NCBI GenBank assembly: GCA_012103035.1
Contig: JAAVLL010000001.1
Span: 238,501 to 302,500, forward strand
Length of the DNA stretch: 64,000 nt
Direction: 5' to 3'
Source of the DNA: Brucella oryzae
GTDB lineage: Bacteria > Pseudomonadota > Alphaproteobacteria > Rhizobiales > Rhizobiaceae
In this document: piece by piece, positions 1 to 9,278 of the stretch
How positions within the stretch are numbered: the first letter of the stretch is position 1
Layout: each line of letters opens with the position of its first letter
Notes under the pieces: model-generated
The model's database searches: none
Told to the model about the DNA's origin: nothing
The model's input: the letters and a program-made list of their open reading frames with translations, nothing else
Translations under genes and position numbers: made by a program

Positions 1-217
1 CAGATTTCACGTCGGTTCTGAAGCGGCAGCTCGACTATCAGGCACGTTTAGACCTGATTGGTCTGATGTGGAAATGGTCTATGCCGATGGCAAGGTGAGT
101 GAAGTCGAGGCCGACGTGATGTGGCGTGTGGCCGAACTCGTCGGCATCCGGCAAGATGACCGTAATGCCATTCAGGATCGTATGGACAAGGTGGACCGCA
201 GCACCTCCGCTTCCTGA
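1..217 (+). CDS. TerB-family protein, C-terminal part (frameshifted, cut by window edge)
   Basis: This is the 3' end of a gene entering from the left edge. One frame reads LKRQLDYQARLDLIGLMWK, and the next continues MVYADGKVSEVEADVMWRV through to the TGA at 215-217. Adding one A to the AAA run at 72-74 joins them as LMWKMVYADG. The acidic helical pattern with YADGKV...E...R is typical of TerB/tellurite-resistance-like domains, which are widespread in Rhizobiales and usually of unknown function. The N-terminus lies outside the window. The TerB assignment rests on motif resemblance only. Confidence 0.6.
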   Translation, partial: RFHVGSEAAARLSGTFRPDWSDVEMVYADGKVSEVEADVMWRVAELVGIRQDDRNAIQDRMDKVDRSTSAS

Positions 218-239
218 CGGATTCCTATATTTCGGACGA

Positions 240-1482
240 TCAGGTCCGTCCTTGCAAATGACGGGCTTTGCGCAATTGCGGGAACATGGCCGCCCAGGCA
301 ATCGCAACGGCGATCGATCCCAAACCGCCGATGACGACGGCGGGAACAGCGCCGATAGCAGCCGCCATCAGGCCAGCGCGGAATTCGCCCAGCTCGTTCG
401 ATGCGCCGACAAAGACCATGTTGACGGCATTGACGCGACCGCGTACGTGATCGGGCGTCCAAAGCTGCATAAGCGTCTCGCGGATATAGACGCTGATCAT
501 GTCAGCGGCACCCGCAAGTGCCAGGGCAACGACGGACAACCATGTCAGAGTTGAGACACCGAAAATAATATTGAAGAAGCCGAAGAGGCCGACGAAGACG
601 AACATCACGCGCCCCGCATGGTCGCGGATCGGGTGTCCCGCCAGCCAGATTGCTGTCAGAACAGCGCCGATGCCCGGAGCGGAGCGTAGCAGTCCCAGGC
701 CCCAGGGGCCGAGATCAAGATGTCGCGTGCATAAATGGGGAGCAGAGCCACTGTTCCGCCGAGGAGAACGGCAAAGAGATCGAGCGAAATCGCGCCAAGG
801 ACGATCTTTTCCCTCCAGATGTAGCGGAAACCGGCCAACATGCTCGTCAGCGAACGATGTTCGGCAAGTGTATGCTGCTTGGGCTTTGGAATGGAAAAGA
901 TCAGGAACGAACCGATCAGCAGGAAAACCGTTGCCACGGAATAGGCAGCAACCGGCGAAATGCCATAAAGCAATCCACCTGCAACCGGGCCAACAATTGT
1001 CGCGACCTGCCAAGCAGATGAATTCCATGAAACGGCGTTGGCAAAGTCTTCAGTCGGCACGAGATTGACGACCAGCGAAGCGGAAGAAGGTCCGAAAATG
1101 CGCGTGCCACGCCAAAAGTGTCAGTGCAGCAAAACGGTCAGGGGCTCGAACAGACCTGTAAGGGTCAGACAGAGCAGTAATGCCGTCACTATGCTTTCCA
1201 GAATGAGCGAGAGGCCCATAATGAAGCGTCTGCCGAAACGGTCGGCAGTGGCCCCGGTGACCAGAACCAGCAACAGGGCGGGCAGAAACTGCACCAGCCC
1301 GACCATGCCCAGATTGAACGCATCGCGGGTGAGGTCATAAATCTGCCAGCCCACCGAAACGCTTACGATCTGGACCGCAAATGCGCTCAGGAAGCGGGCA
1401 CCCCAATATTTTTGAAGGCAGAGTGCCGGAATGCGGCATAACGATCCGCAGAAGAAGCGTCGGTGGAAGGGGCATTGCTCAC
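240..1482 (-). CDS. MFS transporter, EntS-like exporter family (several frameshifts)
   Basis: This is a probable 12-helix major facilitator exporter of the inner membrane. The pieces run from a GTG at 1482 (SNAPSTDASSADRY) through KYWGARFLSAFAVQIVSVSV, GWQIYDLTRDAFNLG, the A-like loop ATADRFGRRFIMG, VPTEDFANAVSWNSSAWQVA and LGPWGLGLLRSAPGIG, to the stop at 240-242. The frame changes near 1410 (T run), about 1095-1120 (two sites) and about 695. Adding single bases restores a continuous protein of about 410 residues. The DRFGRR loop and the overall pattern match the MFS_3 (enterobactin exporter-like) family. The substrate cannot be deduced. The stop lies 22 bp from the convergent TerB gene. Confidence 0.8.
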
Positions 1483-1487
1483 AACAT

Positions 1488-1529
1488 CTAAAGCATCTCC
1501 AGCAAAAGCGATTCTGCGTTGGATATGCG
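1488..1529 (-). repeat. Degenerate copy of a dispersed intergenic repeat
   Basis: Read on the minus strand, this stretch carries the same 3' half (TTTTGCTGGAGATGCT) and 5' flank (CGCATATCCAACGCA) as the copies at 41977-42023 and 61741-61788. It lacks part of the central CCGCTTCGCAC block. It lies between the MFS gene and the aquaporin terminator. Confidence 0.5.
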
Positions 1530-1630
1530 CGACAACAGGAAGGTAGATGTTATTTACAGTATCCTTCCCATGATCGGAACCATTTTTGTGACTGGTGGCC
1601 GGGCTAAATACAGGGTGGTTTCGAAACGAG

Positions 1631-1654
1631 AAAGGCCGGATTGGACCGGCCTTT
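1631..1654 (-). terminator. Hairpin terminator after aqpZ
   Basis: A 9-bp perfect stem (AAAGGCCGG/CCGGCCTTT) with a 6-nt loop sits 20 bp past the aqpZ stop. On the minus strand it is followed by a T-rich stretch (CTTTCTCGTTT). Confidence 0.7.
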
Positions 1655-1673
1655 CGGGTGTAGTTTCTCTGGA

Positions 1674-2358
1674 TTAATCCTTGCCGAGCAAGCCTTTCCA
1701 GATGATCGCACCGATCGCGGCGCCGACGAGTGGTGCTACCCAGAACAGCCAGAGCTGGCTGAGCGCGGCTGTCTCTGCGAAGAGCGCCACACCGGTCGAA
1801 CGAGCGGGGTTGACCGACGTATTGGTGACCGGGATCGAAATCAGATGGATCAAGGTCAGACCGAGACCGATGGCAATTGGAGCAAAGCCAGCCGGAGCCA
1901 GCGACGAGGTGGAGCCCAGAATGATGATGAGGAAGAAGGCCGTCAGGATGATTTCAATGAGCAGGCCTGCCATCATGCTGTAGCCGCCGGGAGAAAGTTC
2001 GCCATAGCCGTTCGAGGCGAGGCCACCCGCTGAAAAGCCATCCTTGCCCGAAGCGATGAGGAAGAGCACGGCTGCGGCTGCGATGGCGCCAAGAACCTGC
2101 GCGACCCAGTAAGGGATCAGGTCTTTGGCCGGGAGACGGCCAGCTACCATGAGACCCAAGGAAACGGCTGGGTTGAAATGACCGCCGGAAATGCCGCCCA
2201 CAGCATAGGCCATGGTCAGGACAGTCAAGCCGAAAGCGAGGGCGACGCCAAGAAAACCGATGCCCAGTTCAGGGAAGGCTGCGGCCAAGATCGCGCTGCC
2301 GCACCCCGAAAACGAGCCAGAATGTTCCGAAAAATTCAGCCGACAATTTGTTCAGCAT
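1674..2358 (-). CDS. aqpZ: Aquaporin Z-type water channel (one frameshift)
   Basis: This inner-membrane channel conducts water. Both pore signatures are present, HFNPAVS in the first half and SVNPARS in the second, in a protein of about 228 residues with six hydrophobic segments. The start is ATG 2358 ([19 protein letters not shown]). The N-terminal 18 residues are in another frame: adding one base to the C4 run at 2304-2307 gives [17 protein letters not shown] and joins the halves. Its length matches AqpZ. The upstream region is AT-rich and holds its promoter. Confidence 0.92.
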
Positions 2359-2678
2359 GGAAATCCCCAGGGTTGGTGTAGTGAAAATGTCATATGCGAA
2401 TCATTTAGCAAGAAGCATATAATCGTCTTTTCTTCGGACAATCACGTTTAACTTTATTGACGGCTTTTGTTCTCTTGGGGCTTTTCCTATCATTTCAGTA
2501 AATAAAAATGCTATTCTTAGTATATTCGAGGTTGCTTTTATATCTCTTCTAAATTGGGTTCTGGTGGCAGTTAGAGTTGGTCGATCTGCCTTTTAAAGGT
2601 GCCGGACCCGTTCAGCCATATTGCGGAGAGAGGGACGGCACGTTATAAGCGCAACTGTCGAATGGGCGACGCTGGCCA
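2359..2678. other. AT-rich intergenic region, divergent promoters
   Basis: This 320-bp stretch lies between aqpZ (leftward) and a small lipoprotein gene (rightward). The stretch 2390-2560 is strikingly AT-rich for this genome (for example AGTAAATAAAAATGCTATTC). I see no convincing ORF or hairpin in it. It probably holds the promoters of both flanking genes. Confidence 0.4.
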
Positions 2679-3002
2679 GTGCAAATGCAGTTGGCAGGTG
2701 ATTTTCGCGGGCAGATAGGAGTTGTCAGCCTTGAACACTCATCCTGGGACGAAAGCACAAAGGCTTGTTTTGGGGCCGTCAAAGTTGTTCCGATTCTCGC
2801 AGTCTTGTCCGGCTGCACGGCGACGGCATGGACGGAAAAGGTGAAGATCGACAGCACGCCAATGCCGACCGAGTGCGCGGGCTGGCAGAAGATCGATCTC
2901 AAGCAGCGCACGACTTTGGTTCTTTTGCGGGAAGACCCGCGTCTTGTCGTCGAAATCGATTCGCACAATCTCAAGGGCCGTAATTTAGGCTGTTGGCAGT
3001 AG
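2679..3002 (+). CDS. Small putative lipoprotein, function unknown
   Basis: The frame is open from GTG 2679 to TAG 3000-3002. The convincing part starts near residue 33 (VKVVPILAVLSGC), a hydrophobic stretch ending in the lipobox LSGC. It is followed by a polar domain with two further Cys (TECAGW and a C-terminal LGCWQ). The N-terminal 30 residues before the lipobox look atypical, so the true start may be further downstream or an unseen frameshift may precede it. The compact Cys-rich tail (PTECAGWQKIDL...LVVEIDSHN) resembles small outer-membrane spanin-type lipoproteins of phages, but no lysis genes are nearby. Function not assigned. Confidence 0.45.
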   Translation: MQMQLAGDFRGQIGVVSLEHSSWDESTKACFGAVKVVPILAVLSGCTATAWTEKVKIDSTPMPTECAGWQKIDLKQRTTLVLLREDPRLVVEIDSHNLKGRNLGCWQ

Positions 3003-3010
3003 TTGGCGCA

Positions 3011-3635
3011 TCAGGCGGAACTGGCCAGCCGGACGTCGACTTTCTCGATTGTGCCGCGAAGAGCAGGCAGCATTGTTTCGAAGTCAATATACTCGCCTGG
3101 TTTCAGCGTTGCTTCTCCCGAAGCCAGACGGCGCTCGCGTTTGCTGCCGTCGCCATAGGTAATCATGACGATCAATGGCGGTGCGATGTGATCTTCGGAT
3201 GTGTTATTTTGAATGCGTCCAGCAACACTTAAAACGTCGCCTTTGTCGCGCACCCCGACGCTGGTTTTCAGCTCGGTGAGCTGAAGTGCCGAAATGAGGG
3301 GCAGTGTCGCTTGTCTGACGGAGAGGGCAGGCTTCCTGTCGGCAAGCAATGTATATCCGCCTGCTATCCAAAAGCCGTTGTCGCGCAAAGAGCGACGAAA
3401 ACCCAATATCCGAAACCCGGCCATTCGTTGGTGAGATGTGTTTCAGACGCACATTTTCCCATGATGGGCGTTTTTTCGAAATGCTGAGTGAGAAAGATTT
3501 TCGGGACGCAGAGACCGGGAGAATGGTTTCGAACTCGGCGTCCTCGATCATCCCTTCATTGGAAGCAAACCATGCAGCGGGGTTCCGTTCACGCGTGCGC
3601 GGTATCTGCGCTGCCGATGGTTGTTTCGCCATCAT
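3011..3635 (-). CDS. Predicted single-pass membrane protein with DUF3426-like C-terminal domain (frameshifted)
   Basis: Three frames assemble into a protein of about 208 residues. It begins MMAKQPSAAQIPRTRERNPA, with an AGGAAG ribosome site upstream. A middle part (NEWPGFGYWVFVALCATTAF) contains a transmembrane segment. The C-terminal periplasmic domain reads LTELKTSVGVRDKGDVLSVAG ... LKPGEYIDFETMLPALRGT. The frame breaks near 3374 (A run, T run on the gene strand) and 3495-3500. The C-terminal beta-sandwich pattern (LSVAGRIQN, then a gradient-like loop and an LKPGE turn) resembles the DUF3426 domain of MJ0042/zinc-ribbon proteins. The N-terminal CxxC ribbon is not visible. It diverges from ftsE. 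Confidence 0.5.
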
Positions 3636-3765
3636 GACCTCATCTTCCTCTGCGTTTTCGCCGTTCGACCGGTGCCACACACTGGCTCATAATGGTTAAT
3701 GCTAAGCTTAATTCTCCCGAAGCGCGGCTTCATTCACGTATTTTTTGAAGTGCGTGCGCCCGAAT

Positions 3766-3781
3766 TTAACGCAACGTTAAC
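3766..3781 (+). promoter_or_regulatory. Candidate CtrA binding site upstream of ftsE
   Basis: The sequence TTAACGCAACGTTAAC fits the full CtrA consensus TTAA-N7-TTAAC exactly. It is 80 bp upstream of the ftsE start codon, in the region shared with the divergent membrane-protein gene. CtrA controls division genes in Caulobacter and Rhizobiales. Occupancy here is inference. Confidence 0.6.
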
Positions 3782-3860
3782 CATGGAGGATAAAGGTCAA
3801 TCTGATATCGATGTCATCCGTTCGTCTTCAAACGCGCGGACAATTTAAGAGAAACAGCCG

Positions 3861-4520
3861 GTGATACGTTTTGAGAATGTCGGCCTGCGATATGGAATGG
3901 GGCCTGAGATCCTGCGCGATGTCAGTTTCCATATTCCGCCGCGTTCATTCCAGTTTTTGACCGGCCCTTCCGGGGCGGGAAAGACTTCGCTCATGCGCCT
4001 TCTCTTCATGGCGCTGAAGCCGACGCGCGGCCTTATCAATATTTTTGGCAAGGATGTGGCAAGGCTCAATCATGCGGAAATTCCGCTTTTGCGCCGCCGC
4101 ATCGGTATCGTGTTTCAGGATTTCCGCCTGCTCGACCATATGACCACCTATGAGAATGTGGCGCTTCCGCTGCGTGTGCGCGGAAAGGAAGAGGCCACCT
4201 ACCGTCACGAGGTGGAGGAGCTTCTGCATTGGGTTGGGCTTGGCGATCGCATGAATGTGTTGCCGCCTGTTCTTTCAGGTGGTGAAAAGCAGCGTGCTGC
4301 AATTGCGCGGGCGCTTATCGATCAGCCGGAACTGCTTCTGGCCGACGAACCGACCGGCAATGTCGATCCACCGCTTGCAAAGCGCCTCCTGCGCCTTTTC
4401 ACCGAGCTGAACCGTTCGGGCACTGCCGTGATTATCGCGACCCACGACCTTTCCCTGATGGATCAGGTTGATGCGCGGCGCATGATTCTCGAACATGGGC
4501 GGCTCGACATCTATGATTGA
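3861..4520 (+). CDS. ftsE: Cell division ATP-binding protein FtsE
   Basis: This ABC-type ATPase pairs with FtsX and couples septal ring assembly to peptidoglycan hydrolase activation at the inner membrane. The 219 residues contain Walker A GPSGAGKT (35-42), signature LSGGEKQ (138-144), Walker B ELLLADEP (157-164) and the switch His at about 195 (IIATHD). The start is GTG 3861. The length is typical and the frame is intact. It overlaps ftsX at its stop codon, so the two are translationally coupled. The first 80 bp upstream contain a CtrA-type site. Confidence 0.95.
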   Translation: MIRFENVGLRYGMGPEILRDVSFHIPPRSFQFLTGPSGAGKTSLMRLLFMALKPTRGLINIFGKDVARLNHAEIPLLRRRIGIVFQDFRLLDHMTTYENVALPLRVRGKEEATYRHEVEELLHWVGLGDRMNVLPPVLSGGEKQRAAIARALIDQPELLLADEPTGNVDPPLAKRLLRLFTELNRSGTAVIIATHDLSLMDQVDARRMILEHGRLDIYD

Positions 4521-5538
4521 TGCAAAGAACGCCTGGCAGCGCACGCTGGATGATATCCGGGTCCGACTTGAAGACCTCAAGGACATGCTGCTTGTCCGTA
4601 TAGGCAAGCGCCGGAAACGTCAGGGACCGAGCCCCATCGTTCCCGATGGCAGCGTTACGGGCACCGCGCTTGTCATCGTGATTGCGATCATGACCTTTCT
4701 AGCGTGTCTGACGATGGGCGGCGTGACGCTCGTTCGCGCCTCGGCTGCTGCCTGGCAGAGCCAGATCGCTCGCGAGGCCACGATCCAGATCCGTCCTGTG
4801 GACGGGCAGGACATGGAAAAGGCGCTGGCTCAGGCAAGCGAGATCGCGCGCGGTTTTGCCGGTGTGAAAGGCACCAGCATTATCGACAAGGCTGCGACGG
4901 CGCGGCTGCTCGAACCGTGGCTGGGAAGTGGTCTCAATATCGATGAACTGCCCGTACCGCGGCTCGTCGTGGTGACGATCGATGAAAATGCTCCGCCTGA
5001 TTTTGAAACCATGCGTGCTGAAATCACACGTGCTATTCCGGCCGCGACCTTTGACGATCATCGCACCTGGGTCGACCGGCTCGTCTCCATGGCGCATACG
5101 ACGGTGCTGGTTGGAACCGCCGTTCTTTCGCTTGTGATCGCCGCAACCGTTTTGACCGTTATTTTTGCCACGCGCGGCGCGATGTCCGGTAACGGCCACA
5201 TTATTGAAGTGCTGCATTTTATCGGTGCGGAATCGAAATTCGTGGCGCGCGAGTTTGAATGGCATTTCTTCCGTACGGCACTGAAAGGCGCGCTATGCGG
5301 TGGAGCAGCTGCAATGCTTGTGTTCCTGATGTTTTCCTGGTGGGCATCAAGCCATATGGCGACGCCTGAAGGCGATCAGGCGGCAGCTATGTTCGGCAAT
5401 TTCGCCATTGGGCGCGATGGATATATTGGCGCTGCCGTCATCATTATTCTGGTCAGTTTCCTGACCATGTTGACCAGCCGCCTGACGGTGATCCGCCAGC
5501 TTGCCACCATAGACGGTCCAGGAGTGCGCTCCGAATGA
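4513..5538 (+). CDS. ftsX: Cell division permease FtsX
   Basis: This is the membrane partner of FtsE. There are four hydrophobic segments: one near the N-terminus (GTALVIVIAIMTFLACLTMG), then a periplasmic domain of about 120 residues, then three C-terminal helices (near 5105-5170, 5285-5350 and 5420-5480). At about 341 residues it matches rhizobial FtsX, which has a long cytoplasmic N-tail. The ATG at 4513 overlaps the ftsE TGA region (ATGATTGA). An in-frame ATG at 4495 is the alternative start. The frame is intact. Confidence 0.93.
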   Translation: MIDAKNAWQRTLDDIRVRLEDLKDMLLVRIGKRRKRQGPSPIVPDGSVTGTALVIVIAIMTFLACLTMGGVTLVRASAAAWQSQIAREATIQIRPVDGQDMEKALAQASEIARGFAGVKGTSIIDKAATARLLEPWLGSGLNIDELPVPRLVVVTIDENAPPDFETMRAEITRAIPAATFDDHRTWVDRLVSMAHTTVLVGTAVLSLVIAATVLTVIFATRGAMSGNGHIIEVLHFIGAESKFVAREFEWHFFRTALKGALCGGAAAMLVFLMFSWWASSHMATPEGDQAAAMFGNFAIGRDGYIGAAVIIILVSFLTMLTSRLTVIRQLATIDGPGVRSE

Positions 5539-5807
5539 GAACCTTCGCCGATACAGGTGCTTTCAAGACAAGATTTTCGACTGCTTCTCCGACTTCTCGC
5601 CGCAATGCTGGCTATGATGGAAGAAGAGATGGTACGCGAATCCAGCAAACGCTATCGGGCGGGCACCGGTCGAGTGACGATGCAGTGGCACAGAAGCAGA
5701 CAGCAAACGGATTTTCCACGGGGATGTGGTCTGGCGCCGTAACCGGAATGGCGTTCACCTGCAATCCTTTGCACTTGCGTCCGGCAATTTCCTATGGTCT
5801 GTCATGA
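5535..5807 (+). CDS. Possible small ORF between ftsX and the YdcF gene
   Basis: A 90-codon frame starts with ATG overlapping the ftsX TGA (ATGA). It ends with TGA overlapping the ATG of the YdcF gene (ATGATG at 5804). The double overlap suggests translational coupling. The composition (rich in Arg, Thr, Ser and Gly, with no hydrophobic segment) is not persuasive, and in this frameshift-prone sequence the arrangement could be accidental. No family recognised. Confidence 0.25.
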   Translation: MRTFADTGAFKTRFSTASPTSRRNAGYDGRRDGTRIQQTLSGGHRSSDDAVAQKQTANGFSTGMWSGAVTGMAFTCNPLHLRPAISYGLS

Positions 5808-6439
5808 TGCGCATGTTCAGACGTTTCCAACCAGTTTCCATCGTTCTGTTTGTTATCCTTCTGGCGTTTCTCGTCGGCTTCGTCGTGTTCGGTGAAAAGG
5901 TCACCAGCATGCAGCCCCGGTTATCGACAAGCCTGCTGATGCCATCATCGTTCTGACTGGTGGCCAGTCCAGAATTCAGGCTGCCGTCGATCTCCTGAAG
6001 GACAAGCGGGGAAGCGTCTACTGATCAGTGGTGTTCATCCGGCGACCAATGAAAAACGCTGCAACGCGCGACGCATGCCGATCAGAGTCTGTTCGATTGC
6101 TGCGTCGATCTCGACCGGTCGGCGCTCAACACCATTGGCAATGCGACTGAAAGCGAACGCTGGATCCGCGCCAACAATTTTCGCCGTGTGATCCTGGTTA
6201 CCAACAACTACCATATTCCGCGCAGCACGCTGGAAATGTCTTATCGCATGAAGGATGTCGAGTTCATTCCCTATCCCGTCGTGAACGGGGAACGCCGCGA
6301 ACATAGCTGGGTTGCCGAAGGCGACACATTGCGCGTGCTCTTCACCGAGTATGTGAAATATCTGGGTGCCGCCGTCCGCGTCGGCACGACCGAACTGTTT
6401 GGTAAGCAGTCTGAGCAAGGTGCAACGACCGAGAGCTGA
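5804..6439 (+). CDS. YdcF/DUF218 family membrane protein (three frameshifts)
   Basis: An N-terminal signal anchor (FQPVSIVLFVILLAFLVGFV) is followed by a DUF218 domain: ADAIIVLTGGQSRIQAAVDLL, then LLISGVHPATNEKTLQ, NTIGNATESERWIRANNFRR and VILVTNNYHIPRSTLEM. Frames break at the C run 5914-5917, near 6010 (GGGG) and at the A5 run near 6054. Adding one base at each site gives one protein of about 212 residues. In E. coli the family includes SanA and YdcF (ElyC-like envelope proteins). The position after ftsEX and before plsC suggests an envelope role. Confidence 0.8.
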
Positions 6440-6562
6440 TCCGCTACCGGTTTATAATTTCCTGATGGAAATGGTCGATCTTCCTGATATATCGGTGCCG
6501 TCACTTTCTGAAGAAAGTCCACGAAATACGCTACAGGCCCTAGCCAGGATCTTCGCCGACAG

Positions 6563-7345
6563 ATGCTTCTCTACCTGCGCTCTATCCTATTCAATGCGGC
6601 GTTCTATATCTGCACACTGGTTCAGATGATCGTTTATACGCCCTTTTATTTCCTGTTGCCCCGCAAGAAGGCTTGGATCGTGCCGAAGCTGTGGGCCCGG
6701 GTCAATCTCTGGCTTCAAAAGCATATCGCAGGCACCGACTGTGTGGTCGAGGGATTGGAGAACATTCCCGAAGGGGCCTATATCTGTGCGCCAAAGCACC
6801 AGTCTGCCTGGGATACCTATGCTTTCCTGCCTTATCTCGACGATCCCGTACTGATCCTGAAACGGGAACTGATGCGCATTCCGCTTTTCGGCTGGTATAT
6901 CGCCAAGATGCAGATGATACCGGTTGATCGGGGCTCCCGCGTCAAAGCGCTGCATTCAATCACCAAGGGAGCGGAGAAGGCGATTGCGGAGGGACGTCAG
7001 ATTCTCATCTATCCCGAAGGAACGCGCCGGGCCCCGGGTGCACCACCACAGTACAAATATGGCATCGTCCATCTCTATGAAGCGCTCAATCTCCCGGTTG
7101 TACCAATAGCGCATAATGCAGGCCTCTACTGGCCACGCCGGAAGTTTCTACGCTATCCCGGAACCATTCGCGCCCGTATTCTGCCGCCAATTCCGGCGGG
7201 GCTTCCGAAGGAAGAATTCCTGAAGCGGCTCATCGAATCCACCGAAACGGCCTGTGACGAATTTCTGGTCGCCGCCAGCCACGATCCCAATCCACCACCC
7301 ATGCCACCGACCGCCGTTCAAAGACTGAACGAGCTCGGCGTTTAA
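6563..7345 (+). CDS. plsC: 1-acyl-sn-glycerol-3-phosphate acyltransferase PlsC
   Basis: This enzyme makes phosphatidic acid by acylating lysophosphatidic acid at the inner membrane. The catalytic HX4D motif is HQSAWD (79-84) and the substrate-binding PEGTR is at 151-155. An N-terminal hydrophobic segment (residues 6-32) anchors it. The length of 260 is typical and the frame is intact. It lies 123 bp after the YdcF gene on the same strand. The start is ATG 6563, giving MLLYLRSILF. Confidence 0.92.
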   Translation: MLLYLRSILFNAAFYICTLVQMIVYTPFYFLLPRKKAWIVPKLWARVNLWLQKHIAGTDCVVEGLENIPEGAYICAPKHQSAWDTYAFLPYLDDPVLILKRELMRIPLFGWYIAKMQMIPVDRGSRVKALHSITKGAEKAIAEGRQILIYPEGTRRAPGAPPQYKYGIVHLYEALNLPVVPIAHNAGLYWPRRKFLRYPGTIRARILPPIPAGLPKEEFLKRLIESTETACDEFLVAASHDPNPPPMPPTAVQRLNELGV

Positions 7346-7481
7346 CTTCACAGCATGTTAACGGCCTGATCACGTTCAATTGCGTTGCGAGAACGACAAT
7401 TCGCCGCGTTTTCTTCAACTTTCGTTTTCTTGCGCGCAACCTTGAAACCCGTTATCAGAGCCCGACACGAAAGGACACATC

Positions 7482-8012
7482 ATGAATATTGATGCCATCT
7501 CCATCGGCTCCAATCCTCCTGAAGACGTCAACGTCATCATTGAAGTGCCTGTCGGCGGCCAGCCGATCAAGTACGAGATGGACAAGAAGGCCGGCGCCCT
7601 CATCGTCGACCGCTTTCTCTATACGCCAATGACCTATCCGGGCAATTACGGCTTCGTGCCGCATACGCTTTCGGAAGATGGCGATCCGATCGACGTTCTC
7701 GTCTGCAACACCCGCCCGCTGGTTCCCGGCTGCGTCATCAACGTGCGCCCGATCGGCGTTCTGGTCATGGAAGACAATTCCGGCAAGGACGAGAAGATCA
7801 TCGCCGTTCCGTCGCCGCACCTGACGCGCCGCTACGAGAAGATCCACGATTATACCGATATGCCGGAGATCACTCTGAAGCAGATCGCGCACTTCTTCGA
7901 GCACTACAAGGATCTGGAACCCGGCAAGTGGGTTAAGATCGGTGACTGGGGTGATGAAGATTACGCCCGCAAATTCATCGTCGAAGCTATCGAACGCGCC
8001 AAAGGCAAGTAG
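7482..8012 (+). CDS. ppa: Inorganic pyrophosphatase (family I)
   Basis: This soluble enzyme hydrolyses pyrophosphate to two phosphates and so pulls biosynthetic reactions forward. The 176 residues contain the family I signature region ([10 protein letters not shown], the catalytic Asp cluster), [16 protein letters not shown] near residues 45-60, and the later conserved stretch [14 protein letters not shown]. The start ATG 7482 follows AAAGGACACATC. The frame is intact. A strong terminator follows at 8041. Confidence 0.97.
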   Translation: MNIDAISIGSNPPEDVNVIIEVPVGGQPIKYEMDKKAGALIVDRFLYTPMTYPGNYGFVPHTLSEDGDPIDVLVCNTRPLVPGCVINVRPIGVLVMEDNSGKDEKIIAVPSPHLTRRYEKIHDYTDMPEITLKQIAHFFEHYKDLEPGKWVKIGDWGDEDYARKFIVEAIERAKGK

Positions 8013-8040
8013 GCGACAGCTATCCAATCAGTTCTAAAAC

Positions 8041-8070
8041 AAAAGCGCCCGGTAATGTCCGGGCGCTTTT
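8041..8070 (+). terminator. Rho-independent terminator after ppa
   Basis: A 12-bp perfect stem (AAAAGCGCCCGG/CCGGGCGCTTTT) with a 6-nt loop begins 28 bp past ppa. The T run on each side lets it serve the convergent yggT gene too. Confidence 0.9.
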
Positions 8071-8095
8071 GTTGCTTCCGATTTTCTGGATGCGC

Positions 8096-8386
8096 TTAAA
8101 GGAAAAGCGGCAGCAGCGTCGTCCACATGAACTGACGGATGAAGAAGATGATCAACAACAGGATGATCGGCGAAATATCGATGCCGCCGAGATTGGGCAG
8201 AATATTTCGGATCGGACGCAAAACGGGTTCGGTCACCTTGTACAGAAACTCACCGATCGAGGCCACGAAGCGGTTGCCGGAATTGACGACATTGAACGCA
8301 TAGAGCCATGAGAAAATGGCACTCGCAATAATAATATAGGTGTAAATATCGAGCGCCAAATCAATGGTGCGGAACAATGCGATCAT
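8096..8386 (-). CDS. YggT family membrane protein
   Basis: This small integral membrane protein of 96 residues has two YGGT-type hydrophobic pairs: [20 protein letters not shown], and [18 protein letters not shown] near the end. The segment [20 protein letters not shown] is the family's signature. The start ATG 8386 is chosen because AAGGAGG lies just upstream. An in-frame start 54 bp earlier lacks a ribosome site. The function in bacteria is uncertain, with links to osmotic stress and division. The frame is intact. Confidence 0.88.
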   Translation of the reverse strand: MIALFRTIDLALDIYTYIIIASAIFSWLYAFNVVNSGNRFVASIGEFLYKVTEPVLRPIRNILPNLGGIDISPIILLLIIFFIRQFMWTTLLPLFL

Positions 8387-8487
8387 GGAGGCCTCCTTGG
8401 CAATTGGCCGAGATGTAGCGGTTGCATCGGGCAAGAACAAAGCTGAGCGCTTGAGCGCCGGAATTTTGAGAAGTGCAGCAAGCGCTT

Positions 8488-9078
8488 TCAGCCGCCCGAA
8501 CCGCCGGATTGACGTTGAGTATTGCGGTGAATGAGATCGTTGACGTGCTCCAGCCAGTGGTCACGGACACGCATATTGCGCAGATGCTGGAGTGTATTGG
8601 CGACATAATCCAGATTGGCGCCGGAATCTCCGCGAGCGGATGCGACGATTGCAGCGGCTTCCTCGGCTTTCAACGAGCCTGCATATTGCAGGTGGCGGCG
8701 GTCGGCCACGTAGGTGACGGCGTTGACATTGCGCCCGTCGGCGAGACGCAGGCGGAGATGCTTTTCGTGGTAAACATGGTTCGACATTTCGCGTTCGCGC
8801 AGATAGGTCATCACTTCACCGGCCATATCGCCGGGTACGCGAAAAGCGATGCCGAGACACGAACCACCGGCATCGAGCCCGAGAACCAGCCCCGGTTGAT
8901 CGGGAGTCCCACGATGAACATGCGAGTAGATGCACAGACTGCGCCTGTAGCCGTAAAGGCGCGCGCGCATGGTCTCCACATGCGCAAAACCCGGCCGCCA
9001 CATCAGCGAACCGTAGCCGAAAACCCAGAAATCGTTCATCCGCCTATCATCGAAAGGTGTGGTCATGAGAGTATGCAT
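8488..9078 (-). CDS. ChaC-like gamma-glutamylcyclotransferase
   Basis: This enzyme probably cleaves gamma-glutamyl compounds such as glutathione to 5-oxoproline. The N-terminal substrate loop [12 protein letters not shown] is the hallmark of the ChaC family. [20 protein letters not shown] includes the catalytic Glu region (LREREM). The frame is intact at up to 196 residues. Possible starts are ATG 9078, 9066 and 9039, the last giving [14 protein letters not shown]. The product is cytosolic. Confidence 0.88.
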   Translation of the reverse strand: MHTLMTTPFDDRRMNDFWVFGYGSLMWRPGFAHVETMRARLYGYRRSLCIYSHVHRGTPDQPGLVLGLDAGGSCLGIAFRVPGDMAGEVMTYLREREMSNHVYHEKHLRLRLADGRNVNAVTYVADRRHLQYAGSLKAEEAAAIVASARGDSGANLDYVANTLQHLRNMRVRDHWLEHVNDLIHRNTQRQSGGSGG

Positions 9079-9278
9079 AATGATTTAGTGAACGCCGATT
9101 TCCACTGGTAATCAACGGATATCCTTTGATTTTTCATCTCCATCGCTTCACAGGGCACATTCCTGCCATAATATGGCCAACAGTCGGGAGGAGCAAAACA
9201 TATCGGGGTTCGATATTCGGTCTGAACCCGGAGTGAGGCTTGTCGAGACAACCGTCTGATGAATGTAAGGCTTTTGAA

